A stretch of DNA of 17,035 nt from an uncultured Lachnospiraceae bacterium (GCA_910588845.1 CAJURU010000046.1:1-17035); one strand, 5' to 3'. Counted from the stretch's first letter, positions 1-7,568 are shown. Program-made: numbers and translations. Notes: generated by a model not told the origin, from the sequence alone.

Positions 1-397
1 AATATCTTGTCCGACAAAAGGAGCACTATTTATAATAGTTGTAAAGTGGTGTATTTTTTCCATAATTATAATCTTTGATCTCCCTCCATTTTTAATGAAA
101 CGAAATCACCTCTTCTATACAATGATATAACCCTAAATAGTATTGGGATTTTTAACAACTGTAACCTTTCATCAATATTATCAGAAAATTTTACTCTTTT
201 AGAGGTAATTCAACAAATACTTTCTTTTCCCAAAAAATGCTTTAAACACACAATCAGATATTTATATGGTGCGGTAACTGGACGGCATTTTTATGTAAAT
301 TTCACACCGCCACAGCCTCCAAAAAATATCAACAACTGCATATGAATTTAGTTATTTTCAAATTATGTCAGTTGCTTGACATAACACCATAGTGATA
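1..397. other. AT-rich intergenic region, no gene seen
   Basis: No open frame with a ribosome binding site and recognisable product was found in this AT-rich stretch. It lies downstream of the Ig-like protein gene, which reads leftwards and ends at 398. The only clear structure is the small inverted repeat at 363-384, listed separately. The left edge is the window boundary, so a gene ending just outside cannot be excluded. Confidence 0.5.
363..384 (-). terminator. Small inverted repeat after Ig-like gene (weak terminator candidate)
   Basis: A perfect 8-bp inverted repeat, TTATGTCA / TGACATAA with a 6-nt loop, begins 14 bases beyond the stop codon of the leftward gene ending at 398. On the minus strand it is followed by TTTGAAAATAA, so the U tract is weak and the stem is AT-rich. 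It could be a modest intrinsic terminator or an operator; neither is certain. Confidence 0.35.
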
Positions 398-1336
398 TTA
401 TTCTGCAAAAACAGGCTGCCAATCTTCTTTTGCTGCTTTTGTAGTTGCTATTTCACTTTTATTCCCCGCATCATCCACAAGACGGAGAGAAAACGTATCT
501 CCCACATCAATTGATGCGATATTCGGCAAATCATCTACATGGAATCCAAGATTCATTCCATCCAATGTACCCATATATTTCCATTTTCCAATCTTCTTGC
601 CGTTTTGCCTCACATAGACATCACAGCCTATTTCTCCTTCCACATCAATCCAACTGTAATTACCATCAAAAGGAAAAGATACCTTTGGTTTCTTGGGAGG
701 CGTAACATCTTTTACCTCTTTTGTCACATAGGGGCTTCTTTCTCTTTTATTTGCAGTATAAAACGTAAGCTTCGTTTCTGCTTTCTGCTTTTTGATGGAA
801 AATTTCTGATATCCGTTTTTTCGATACTTGACCTTCTTTAATACTTTTGCACCATTCTGAATATAGAGCGTATCTCCTTTTTTCGCATACACTTTTACTG
901 ATGTAGATTTATCCGTAATTTTTCCAGTAACAATCGGCTTTTTCATGGAAGAGCTTACTTTCTTTTTGGATATCACGCCATCATCCTTCACTGTTTTTAC
1001 AACAGCAGGCCCAACAATTCCATTTTTTGTAGTCAGAGTAAAATTTAACTTGATATGCGCTTTTTGCAACGGCAGCTTAACCGTCTTCTTCCCTTCGCGT
1101 TTATATGTTTTCTGAAATATAGTCTCTGTACCGCTCGTAATCTTCAATGTAGTATTGTCATAGACATATACCCGCACCTTATCTGTCTGGGTAGTAACCT
1201 TACCAAAAACAGTGGGTTCAAGCGCTGCCCCTTCAGGTGTTTCCCATCTGGCGTACACATCCTTTGAATATGCTGCAGTTTGGATGAAAACAACAGCCAA
1301 AATGAATACCGTTAAATATTGTCTGATTTTTTTCAT
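398..1336 (-). CDS. Secreted Ig-like repeat protein
   Basis: Predicted exported protein of 312 aa. The start ATG (1334-1336) has GGAGG five bases upstream; a TTG four codons earlier overlaps that site and is less likely. Residues 1-29 form a signal peptide: MKK, a hydrophobic core, then a YA-type cleavage site followed by RWETPEG. The mature part is Lys- and Thr-rich and contains about three repeats of ~85-90 residues, each with TDKVRVYV/STSVKVYA-like strands, as in bacterial Ig-like (Big) adhesion or matrix domains. The last repeat ends in an LVDDAGNKSE strand. No LPXTG sortase signal or membrane anchor is visible, so it is probably released or loosely attached to the surface. It lies 182 bp downstream of the anti-sigma gene in the same direction, so it may be a target of the sigma factor or co-transcribed with it; that is inference. 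The exact Ig family is not recognised. Confidence 0.7.
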   Translation of the reverse strand: MKKIRQYLTVFILAVVFIQTAAYSKDVYARWETPEGAALEPTVFGKVTTQTDKVRVYVYDNTTLKITSGTETIFQKTYKREGKKTVKLPLQKAHIKLNFTLTTKNGIVGPAVVKTVKDDGVISKKKVSSSMKKPIVTGKITDKSTSVKVYAKKGDTLYIQNGAKVLKKVKYRKNGYQKFSIKKQKAETKLTFYTANKRERSPYVTKEVKDVTPPKKPKVSFPFDGNYSWIDVEGEIGCDVYVRQNGKKIGKWKYMGTLDGMNLGFHVDDLPNIASIDVGDTFSLRLVDDAGNKSEIATTKAAKEDWQPVFAE

Positions 1337-1389
1337 ATTAACCTCCAATTTTTCAATGAAAGATTTACAATCAAATTTTACTGTTACAC

Positions 1390-1529
1390 CTATCTAAACA
1401 CCACTTTACAAGTTTTTACAACAGTTTCCAGGTTCGCCTCCGTTTTAGGCGCTGCCATCACAACACTGCCACTAATTCCAGAAATAATTACTACTGTTGC
1501 AAACATAGAAATTATTTTTTAATTTTCAT
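1390..1529 (-). pseudogene. Small secreted-peptide ORF with a +1 frame break in an A6 run
   Basis: An ATG at 1527-1529 overlaps the last codons of the anti-sigma gene and has AAGGAAG, and further up AAGGAGG, upstream. It reads only MKIKK before a stop just after a run of six A. With one extra A the frame would continue as about 46 residues with a classic signal peptide: MKIKKIISMFATVVIISG, then SGSVVMAAPKTEA, then NLETVVKTCKVVFR and a TAG stop. Without the extra base, translation could start only at the internal ATG 1504-1506, which has no ribosome binding site. It may be a recently inactivated gene, a phase-variable or slippage-expressed peptide, a sequencing deletion, or chance. The product is unknown and matches no family I recognise. 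Confidence 0.4.
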
Positions 1530-2355
1530 TTACTTCCTTTGCCTCCTTTATGATTGTTACAATTTTTTCCAATGAAAGATCAGACTCTAATACATAAAGT
1601 ATGTCTTTATATACAAATGTTATCGTATATACTTCCTTGTCATCTGCCTTTACATTGTAAACAGAAACTCTCTTATCCCCTACAGTCAGATCCTCATCTA
1701 CTGTCTGAAGATCCTGTGTGTTAAGGTCTATGGTACCCTGACCAGACGGCAGGATAATTTCCCATATAACATATGACTCACTATCCTGATAGGTAGCAGA
1801 AATACTATCTGAAAATTCACTATATTCCACGTCTTCCAATTCCAAGGTTTCAGAAATCCCCTGTTCAGGCACGAGAAATCTAATGTTAAGCATCCCTGAC
1901 AAGCTTTCATAATCCAGATTACCCTCAAAAGATACTGCATCTGTTTTTCCAGAGGTTTTATGGTCATCTACCTGAAATACCAATCGGTTGGCAGATACCT
2001 TAATGAATTGTATGATTGAAAAATCAAATGCTTTTACAGCTACCAATTCCATCCCACAAAAAAGGAATACAAATAATATAAAACATGACGCTATCCTTAA
2101 GATTCGTGACATAATTCTATTTTTGGGGGACTTTTTCACTGCCTTTATTGATGTATGATATTTACGATTAAAATTTTCTGTAAATTTATCAATATCATTT
2201 TCTTTCGCATGATTCCCACACATTTCTATCATTTCCAGGATTCTTTCTATTTTGCGGATATCTATTTCTTCTGCTGTGCGGCTGACCTCAGCATCAAGTA
2301 ATATACTAAGGTGGTATTTTAATTTTTCCACATCATTTCTATTTTTTTCTGCCAT
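1519..2355 (-). CDS. Membrane anti-sigma factor with DUF4367-like domain
   Basis: Probable anti-sigma factor of 278 aa, inferred to hold the neighbouring ECF sigma factor at the membrane. Residues 1-82 are cytoplasmic, charged and helical. Residues ~84-106 form one transmembrane segment (ILRIASCFILFVFLFCGM). Residues ~110-278 are extracytoplasmic. The C-terminus, with YTITFVYKDILYVLES followed by DLSLEKIVTIIKEAK, resembles the DUF4367 domain found in Clostridia membrane proteins encoded beside sigma-70 genes. The start ATG has GGAGG with an 8-nt spacer, abutting the sigma stop codon 15 bp upstream, so the two are co-transcribed and probably translationally coupled. No zinc-binding HxxxCxxC anti-sigma motif is visible. 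Family assignment rests on pattern recognition and synteny. Confidence 0.75.
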   Translation of the reverse strand: MAEKNRNDVEKLKYHLSILLDAEVSRTAEEIDIRKIERILEMIEMCGNHAKENDIDKFTENFNRKYHTSIKAVKKSPKNRIMSRILRIASCFILFVFLFCGMELVAVKAFDFSIIQFIKVSANRLVFQVDDHKTSGKTDAVSFEGNLDYESLSGMLNIRFLVPEQGISETLELEDVEYSEFSDSISATYQDSESYVIWEIILPSGQGTIDLNTQDLQTVDEDLTVGDKRVSVYNVKADDKEVYTITFVYKDILYVLESDLSLEKIVTIIKEAKEVNEN

Positions 2356-2370
2356 TTTGGGAGCCTCCTA

Positions 2371-2901
2371 TTATATATAATCCTGAAAAACGGAAAAAAG
2401 TAACGCCAAAATTAAAATTTTTATTTTTTTTCTAGCTTCCTTTTTTGCCCGCTTTAATCTCATTTTGCAGGCTCCGTCTGTAATATTAAGCTGCTTTGCC
2501 AGTTCTTCCACGGAATATCCTTCCACATATTTTTTTACAAGAAGGTAATATGTATCATCTGTTAGGATTTTTTTCAACTCTTCCATATATACCCAATCAT
2601 AATCATCCACTGCTGGCAAATTATTTATCAAATCCTCCGTAGCCCCAATATATGTTTTATCCAGCTCTTTCTTATTTTTTGCAATATGTTTATTCAATAT
2701 ATTTTTACATGTAAGCATAAGCCATCCCGTAGGATTCGGATGCTCTTTTAAAATATTTACATTCCTATATGCCTGATAATATGTTTCCTGCAAAATATCT
2801 TCTGCTTCATTGCTGTCAATTTTACTGAAAACATATTTTTTAAGGAGAACAAAGGAATCTGTATAAAGCTTATTGAAAAATTGCTCATCATATTGCATCA
2901 T
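2371..2901 (-). CDS. ECF-family RNA polymerase sigma factor
   Basis: Extracytoplasmic-function sigma-70 factor of 176 aa that directs RNA polymerase to stress or envelope promoters. Sigma region 2 spans about residues 8-75, with the DILQETYYQAYR core helix (D35, Q38, E39) and W60 of the melting region. Sigma region 4 spans about 108-158, with a helix-turn-helix around YSVEELAKQLNITDGACKMR. Length is normal for the class. Two ATGs lie in tandem at the start; the first follows a GGAGGGGAG site. The last ~15 residues after region 4 (ILILALLFSVFQDYI) are strikingly hydrophobic, which is unusual because most ECF factors end in a charged helix. It is the first gene of a leftward operon with its anti-sigma factor. 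ECF operons are usually autoregulated, but no confident ECF promoter was identified upstream. Confidence 0.88.
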   Translation of the reverse strand: MMQYDEQFFNKLYTDSFVLLKKYVFSKIDSNEAEDILQETYYQAYRNVNILKEHPNPTGWLMLTCKNILNKHIAKNKKELDKTYIGATEDLINNLPAVDDYDWVYMEELKKILTDDTYYLLVKKYVEGYSVEELAKQLNITDGACKMRLKRAKKEARKKIKILILALLFSVFQDYI

Positions 2902-3198
2902 AACTCCCCTCCAATCTAAAAATATAAGAAATATATTTTATTGTCTTTATGCATCAAAAAATGACATCATATAACAATATTATTTCCCTGAAAACATTCA
3001 CAATATATGGTCTGGTACATACCGTTTTCAAAAAATTTTATCACTCTATGTCCAACAATTCAATATAGAATAGTACCTATGTACAATAATAAATACATAT
3101 TTTTATATCAATCCTCAGGTATCCATTGATTTAACATTCCTTTATTAAATTTGCGTCTCACTGAATACCTTTGTATTGATTATTCATCCCATTCCATG
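2902..3198. other. AT-rich intergenic region between sigma gene and mobile-element remnant
   Basis: Very AT-rich, about 300 bp. On the minus strand a TTGATG / TATATT pair with 16-bp spacing lies just ahead of the sigma gene and could be a housekeeping promoter, but in sequence this AT-rich such a match is weak. A short minus-strand frame, GTG-RRKFNKGMLNQWIPED-stop, lies at about 3119-3172 and may be a scrap of the mobile element; no function is claimed. The left edge of the conjugative-element remnant must lie somewhere in this stretch, but no flanking repeat was found. Confidence 0.4.
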
Positions 3199-3218
3199 CT
3201 ACTTATTTTCAAATTTCG

Positions 3219-3782
3219 TTATACCATATCCATAGATTCTACTATCTCCCAAAGGATAACTGCGCCTTGCCACTTTATCCTTGCTGTTCCCTTCCACGGT
3301 ATGCACCACGCCATCTGCCACATTCTCCACAATCCCACATGGTCGATTGTTCCATCGTTTTTCCAGTCAAAAAAGATGATGTCGCCTGCCGCTGGAACAT
3401 AGCTGCCATCTTGAAACTTTCCCTTGGATTGGAACCATTTCGCACCATCGGAACAAAGGGAAAATTTTGGAATTACGCCACTCTCTAAATAGCCGCATTG
3501 TTCCCCACACCACGACACGAAACAGGCGCACCACTCCACACGGCTTCCAAACCCGTACCAGCTCCAATAGGTATCTCCGCTGTTCCCTTCCTGGGTAAGC
3601 GCCACCTGCACGATTGCCCGGTTTCCGGTTCCGGCTGGGATTCTGCCAAAAGCATAATACTGAAGGACATGGGGGACATACTGTTTATCCCCGTAATTTT
3701 TCCATCCCATTTTCTTTGCCATCATTTCAGAAAATTCAACGGCTCCTGCCGCAGTATAGCCCCCACAATTGTTTTTGCCCAC
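3219..3782 (-). pseudogene. C-terminal frame: CHAP amidase domain
   Basis: This 187-codon frame begins at a GTG that is probably not a true start. It continues the hydrolase with GGYTAAGAVEFSEMMAKKMG and then a CHAP domain: catalytic Cys in the RVEWCACFVSWCGEQCGY motif, catalytic His in IDHVG. Immediately after DHVG a single lost base (GGATT where GGAATT would restore IVENVADGVVHTVEG) moves translation into a nonsense tail to the stop at 3219. Both catalytic residues survive in the DNA. Confidence 0.65.
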
Positions 3783-4594
3783 TGAATATATCCGTTGCCA
3801 TAGTTGTACCCTTGTAATGCCAGCTTGATACGCTCCATGTCAATAGGGCTTTCTGTTTCCGCTTCTGTCAGCTCTGCTTTCAATGCCTGCACCCCACATG
3901 CAATGGAATATTCTGGTTCTTTGATTCCATTGGGTTTCCTTGGGTATTTTTTATTATAAGGACACTGTGAACTCTGCATGGGGTCATTGCCCCTTCCGCC
4001 GCTTTCCTGCATCATCACTGCCATAAGCAGCTCTACATATTCGCCAATCCCATACTGGTCTGCATATTTTTGTATGACTGGCCGATACGCCTCTACTTCT
4101 GCACTGACTGGATTTACCGTGCTTAAATTGTCGCCCCCTGTCATATGGAATACTGCGCCAAATAAAAGAATGACAATCAAAATAAGCGCTGCCGCCCACC
4201 CGCCAGCGGCAAGGGCGGCAATAAAAGCTTTTGCTGAAGCAGCCGCCGCTTTTGCTGCGGCTTTTACTGTTTCCCCTGCTGCCCGCGCTGCCTGCTTTGC
4301 TGCCCGCGCTGCTTTTTCTGCCATCTTTGCAGAAGTCCTTGCGGTCTTTTGTGCCGTCTTTGCCGCCTTCTGGCTCGTCTTAACAGTGGTTTTCGCAGTC
4401 TGCTCTGCCGTCTTGATGGATTTTCCTGTGCCTTTGACAGCTCCTTTCCTGACGGGCTTTATTGCCCGCCCAGAATAATGATTTGTCTTGATGGTCTTTT
4501 CCCCGTGTTCCAGCGTCTTAATGGTCTGCTTGGGCAGTTCCCGCACTTGGGTTCTGCCAATTTCTGAAACTCTCTGCTGACTTGTACGCTGCAC
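3722..4594 (-). pseudogene. Middle frame: coiled region, membrane segment, transglycosylase domain
   Basis: This frame stays open upstream to about 4717; a GTG at 4592-4594 is its first usable start but is probably not a real one. It carries Lys/Ala/Thr-rich repeats (TAKTTVKTSQKAAKTAQ), one hydrophobic segment (WAAALILIVILLFGAVF), then a lysozyme-like domain whose likely catalytic Glu is in AVMMQESGG and which ends in LALQGYNYGNGYIQWAKT. A lost base then sends it out of frame into IVGAILRQ and a stop. Confidence 0.65.
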
Positions 4595-5118
4595 AGCTTT
4601 TGACTGGCTCTCCCGCCATATGGTTTGTTCCTGTGCTTTCCGCTGCCCTGCCTGCTGTATGGCTTGCCTCTGTGGTGTCTCCGTTGCAAAGGCTGCTTCC
4701 CTGCCTGTGCATTTTTATTTTTTGCTTCCTGGCTTTTGGTCTGGTAAAATTTCCCCTCCTGTGCCGAAGAAAAAGAGGGACACGGCTCCTTTCCAGAAGT
4801 ATGACCCTCTCCATTTTCCTGTCTTCCCTGTTTTATTGTTTCTGCTGTTTGGCGTATTTCTTTTTCTTGCTTTACCCTTTTCCTGCCTTGCTGCCTGATT
4901 GGACGGACAGCCTCATGGATTACCCTGTCAGCCCCATGTTCCATTTTACTTTCTGCATAATCGGCTGGTGTTTCACTTTCCTGGCCTTGCATCTGTGCAT
5001 TCCCTGCACGTTCCCTTATACGGACATAAGCATGTTTCATATGCCCTGTGGCGGCTTTGGCCTTATCCAACGCTTTTATATCCTTACAGACTTGACGTGT
5101 TTGGATTTCTTTCGCCAT
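4459..5118 (-). pseudogene. N-terminal frame of the broken cell-wall hydrolase
   Basis: This 219-codon frame holds the authentic start and the charged N-terminal region of about 130-140 residues (MAKEIQTR, HMKHAYVRIRERAG, VRPIRQQGRKRVKQEKE). Beyond roughly 4705 it leaves the correct frame. The matching continuation, REAAFATETPQRQAIQQAG then RKAQEQTIWRESQSKAVQR, is read one base out and runs into the middle segment. The last ~75 codons of this frame are therefore probably meaningless. Confidence 0.6.
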
Positions 5119-5143
5119 CGTATGCCCCCTTTCCTAAATTTTT

Positions 5144-5204
5144 AAGATGGCATTGGCATACACTCTGTACTGCAAACAACGGAATGATATGCCCCTGCCA
5201 TCTT
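5144..5204. repeat. Two-part inverted repeat between sortase remnant and hydrolase gene
   Basis: AAGATGGCA at 5144-5152 pairs with TGCCATCTT at 5196-5204, and inside it GGCATA (5155-5160) pairs with TATGCC (5188-5193). This gives a 9+6 bp stem with a 2x2 internal loop and a 27-nt apical loop. It sits in the leader of the hydrolase gene, ahead of its ribosome binding site. The minus strand here also encodes a 19-codon ORF, MAGAYHSVVCSTECMPMPS. It may be an attenuator, an RNA regulator or a tiny gene. Confidence 0.5.
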
Positions 5205-5224
5205 TGGAGTATGACAAATATCTT

Positions 5225-5386
5225 TTACTGCTGCTTCTTTTTTGCCACGACCACAAACCGCCCATTCTTCTGGGAATATTCACAAGTAGACAGTGTGACC
5301 AGTTTATCCCCATACTTCGCTGTCACTGTCGTATCATATAGTGAAAGTAATTGACACTCATCCATTTTCTGAGCAGAATACTCATA
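5225..5386 (-). pseudogene. 3' remnant of a class B sortase gene
   Basis: Only the last 53 codons remain, with no start; an in-frame stop lies at 5387-5389. The fragment reads EYSAQKMDECQLLSLYDT, then VTAKYGDKLVTLSTCEYSQ and KNGRFVVVAKKKQQ. TLSTC carries the sortase catalytic Cys, and the Arg in NGRFVVVA is the conserved catalytic Arg of class B sortases. Sortase B genes commonly precede the transglycosylase/CHAP gene in clostridial conjugative elements, so this matches the neighbour. The N-terminal membrane anchor, catalytic His and most of the barrel are missing, so the protein cannot be functional. The break at about 5386-5400 marks the right edge of this element remnant, about 60 bp from the stop of the chemoreceptor gene. 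Confidence 0.75.
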
Positions 5387-5450
5387 TTATATTTCCATTT
5401 GAACTCTTAAAGATATTATTTCCTGCGATAATGTAATTCTCACCCACCGC

Positions 5451-7277
5451 CTATAACTTAAACTTCATCGTCTCTTCACTCTGCCGCTCGCTCAATTCTA
5501 CCAGGGATTGCGTATCCTGGCTGCACTCTTCAATTCCCTCTGCTACCAGCTGCATACTCGCGCTGGTCTCTTCCGTAGACGCCGCGTTTTCCTGTACAAT
5601 ACTCGCCAGGTTATTGACCGAATCGGCCACCAGCCTCCTCAGAGAATCTAAGATGCCTGTCTGGCCGCCAATCTCTTTCGTCACACCCTCCACAAGCTTA
5701 ATTTCTTTGTACAGACTGTCGAACGCCTCTCGCGTCTCTTCCAGGCGCGACTGCTGTTCCTGTACATTTTTAGATACTACCTGCATGTTGTCAACAGAAA
5801 CCGCTACATTGCCCATAAGCTCTTTGACTATACCCTCGATTTCCTGGGCGCTGCCCGCGGACTCTTCTGCCAGATTGCGTATCTCCTCAGCTACCACGGC
5901 AAATCCTTTTCCCGCTTCGCCGGCACGCGCCGCCTCAATGCTCGCATTCAATGACAGCAAATTTGTCTGTTCCGCCAGTCCTTTGATAATCTCAACGGCT
6001 TTGTTGATGTTCTCAGCCGACTCGTTGTTCTTATTCGTCTGTTCATACACGGTTCCAATGGTGTTAATTGTCGTCTCCGTTATCTTATACAGCAAGTCAA
6101 TACTCTCAGACGCTCCGGCCGAACACTCCATCATGGTATACACAGACTCTTCCAAATTCTTAACGCCTTGCTTTTCCACCTCTATGACGTCCCCAAGTTC
6201 AGCCATTTTATTATTTACTGTCTCTGTCTCAGACGCCTGGCTCGTTGCGCCCAGCGCAAGCTCTTCAATGGCCGTATTTACATTCTGTATGCTCTCGGTA
6301 ATATCCTGAAATTTGTCGTTAAATTTCTGGCTGCTGCTCTGTAAATGGCCGCCCGCCTCGCTTATGCTTCCTATCATCGACGCCAAAGAATTCTTAACAC
6401 CATCCAAAGAACGAGCAATGTTACCAATCTCATCTGCACGCTTCAGCAGCCGAGGATCCAGCTCATAAGACAAATCCCCTTCGGCAGTTTTAAGAAGATG
6501 CCCTTCAATCCTGATAATTCCATTTGTCAGCCTTCTTCCGAAAATCAATGATACCACAAATGCCGTCACCAGAATCAGCACTACAGCTACACAAAACAGT
6601 ATTATCATTTGCCTGAATTCATTACTAATCCGCGCTCTGGCAATTTCTATCTCTTCATTCATATCATCCACATAATTGCCGGTCGCAACAATCCACCCCC
6701 AAGCCTCAAACTTCTGTCCATATGCTATCTTAGGCGCAACTGTGACCCCGTCTGCTTTCGTAAATGAAAATTCATGAAAACCATCGCCGCTCTCTGCTGC
6801 ATCAATAATCCCCTGCGTAATCTTTACACCGTTCGGGTCCGTCATGTCAATACGGTTTGTCCCTTCCTGCTCTGAAAGAATCGGATGCATCACCAAGGTA
6901 CCATCCTCCCCATCAATCCAGATATAGCCAGAATCATCATCCCTGTAACGCAGCGTCCTGACTGCTTCCATTGCCTGTTTTTGTGCTTCTTCTTCTGTTA
7001 TGCTTCCTTCTGCCGCTTTGTCATAAAAACCCTGAACCAGAGAAATGGCCGACTGTATCTGCGACTTGATTTCTGTCCGATAATCCTGATTCTTAGTCGT
7101 CTCATATTCCTCAGCCGATTCTCTCATAGACTGGCTCAGGAACAAAATCCCTAATCCCCCAAGACAAACGGCTGTCACCGCAATCAGCAGAAACACAACT
7201 AAAACTACCATTACAGCCAGGCTTTTTAAGCCTTTGCTTTTTCCATCGTTGCTCTTTACTTCTTTCGTATATCTCAT
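5451..7277 (-). CDS. Methyl-accepting chemotaxis protein with Cache sensor
   Basis: Transmembrane chemoreceptor of 608 aa that relays ligand binding to CheA/CheW. Order: short cytoplasmic N-terminus; TM1 ~19-48; extracellular single Cache domain ~55-212 with the SGYIWIDGEDGTLVMHP and GWIVATGNYVDDM signatures typical of sCache small-molecule sensors; TM2 ~224-246; HAMP linker ~247-300; methyl-accepting coiled coil ~300-608. The kinase-control hairpin tip is intact (EQTNLLSLNASIEAARAGE, then GKGFAVVAEEIRNLAEES). No C-terminal CheR/CheB-binding pentapeptide; it ends ETMKFKL. The start ATG follows AGGGGAC. It has its own promoter (7310-7338) and is apparently monocistronic. The ligand is not predictable from sequence; organic acids or amino acids are usual for this sensor class. 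Its 3' end abuts the sortase remnant. Confidence 0.93.
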   Translation of the reverse strand: MRYTKEVKSNDGKSKGLKSLAVMVVLVVFLLIAVTAVCLGGLGILFLSQSMRESAEEYETTKNQDYRTEIKSQIQSAISLVQGFYDKAAEGSITEEEAQKQAMEAVRTLRYRDDDSGYIWIDGEDGTLVMHPILSEQEGTNRIDMTDPNGVKITQGIIDAAESGDGFHEFSFTKADGVTVAPKIAYGQKFEAWGWIVATGNYVDDMNEEIEIARARISNEFRQMIILFCVAVVLILVTAFVVSLIFGRRLTNGIIRIEGHLLKTAEGDLSYELDPRLLKRADEIGNIARSLDGVKNSLASMIGSISEAGGHLQSSSQKFNDKFQDITESIQNVNTAIEELALGATSQASETETVNNKMAELGDVIEVEKQGVKNLEESVYTMMECSAGASESIDLLYKITETTINTIGTVYEQTNKNNESAENINKAVEIIKGLAEQTNLLSLNASIEAARAGEAGKGFAVVAEEIRNLAEESAGSAQEIEGIVKELMGNVAVSVDNMQVVSKNVQEQQSRLEETREAFDSLYKEIKLVEGVTKEIGGQTGILDSLRRLVADSVNNLASIVQENAASTEETSASMQLVAEGIEECSQDTQSLVELSERQSEETMKFKL

Positions 7278-7309
7278 ATTTCCGTCCCCTAACTTTTTAT
7301 TATGTTATA

Positions 7310-7338
7310 ATTGTCTCACTTAATATGTTTTTTGTCAA
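7310..7338 (-). promoter_or_regulatory. Sigma-A-type promoter of the chemoreceptor gene
   Basis: On the minus strand TTGACA (7333-7338) and GACAAT (7310-7315) are separated by exactly 17 bp, and transcription would begin near 7303, about 25 bp before the start codon. The perfect -35 and ideal spacing make this the clearest promoter in the window after nrdD. Motility genes often use SigD, but no TAAA/GCCGATAA-like SigD pair was seen. Confidence 0.6.
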
Positions 7339-7435
7339 CGTAATTATGCATTTTGCACAATAAAAATTAATAAACCATTAATTTATCCTCTGCACTCTCT
7401 GCTACTTTCCTCCATTTTCTTTTTCAAATATAAAT

Positions 7436-7493
7436 ATGCTCCCTTCTAAGTAACAAGTTTTATCATTTTACTTGTCTACCTAGAAGAGAGCAT
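7436..7493 (-). terminator. Long hairpin between small membrane protein gene and chemoreceptor gene
   Basis: Arms 7436-7458 and 7470-7493 pair over 21 positions with two mismatches and one bulge around an 11-nt loop. Both mismatches are C-A on the plus strand but become G-U wobbles in minus-strand RNA, so the structure fits a leftward transcript. It lies about 75 bases after the stop codon of the gene ending at 7569 and is followed by a weak U-rich stretch (ATTTATATTTG). It is most simply a terminator, but it is longer than usual and could be a small regulatory RNA or a miniature repeat. Confidence 0.5.
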
Positions 7494-7568
7494 CTCTCAC
7501 TGACATAAAATCTAAACCAACATCAGTTGACAAATTTTCAATTACCTTAACTTACATTCTAAAGTTTT

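Larger units (their letters stand above)
3199..5118 (-). pseudogene. Frameshifted conjugative-element cell-wall hydrolase (lytic transglycosylase + CHAP)
   Basis: One ancestral gene of about 640 codons, now split over three frames. Proteins of this type in ICEs and conjugative transposons (compare CwlT of Tn916) locally open the peptidoglycan for the transfer channel. The start ATG (5116-5118) has AAAGGGGGC upstream and reads MAKEIQTRQVCKDIKALDKA, a typical N-terminus of the family. In order: charged N-terminus, Ala/Lys-rich coiled region, one membrane segment, lysozyme-like transglycosylase domain, CHAP amidase domain. Three single-base losses are inferred: near 4690-4720, near 3775 (within WAKT / NYGGYTAAG) and near 3318 (just after DHVG). 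Restoring the last one gives a C-terminus ending YGYGITKFENK with a stop at 3199-3201. The three breaks could be decay or sequencing errors, but the truncated sortase just upstream favours decay. Confidence 0.75.

Noticed and set aside
39..1412. Inverted ~14-mer (TTGTAAAGTGGTGT) at 39-52 and on the minus strand near 1399-1412
   Set aside because: A single 14-base match is expected about once by chance in a window of this size and nothing else links the two sites.
4582..5145. Plus-strand hydrophobic 187-codon ORF and overlapping frames
   Set aside because: Antisense of the Lys/Ala-rich hydrolase N-terminus; the hydrophobicity comes from complementing charged codons.
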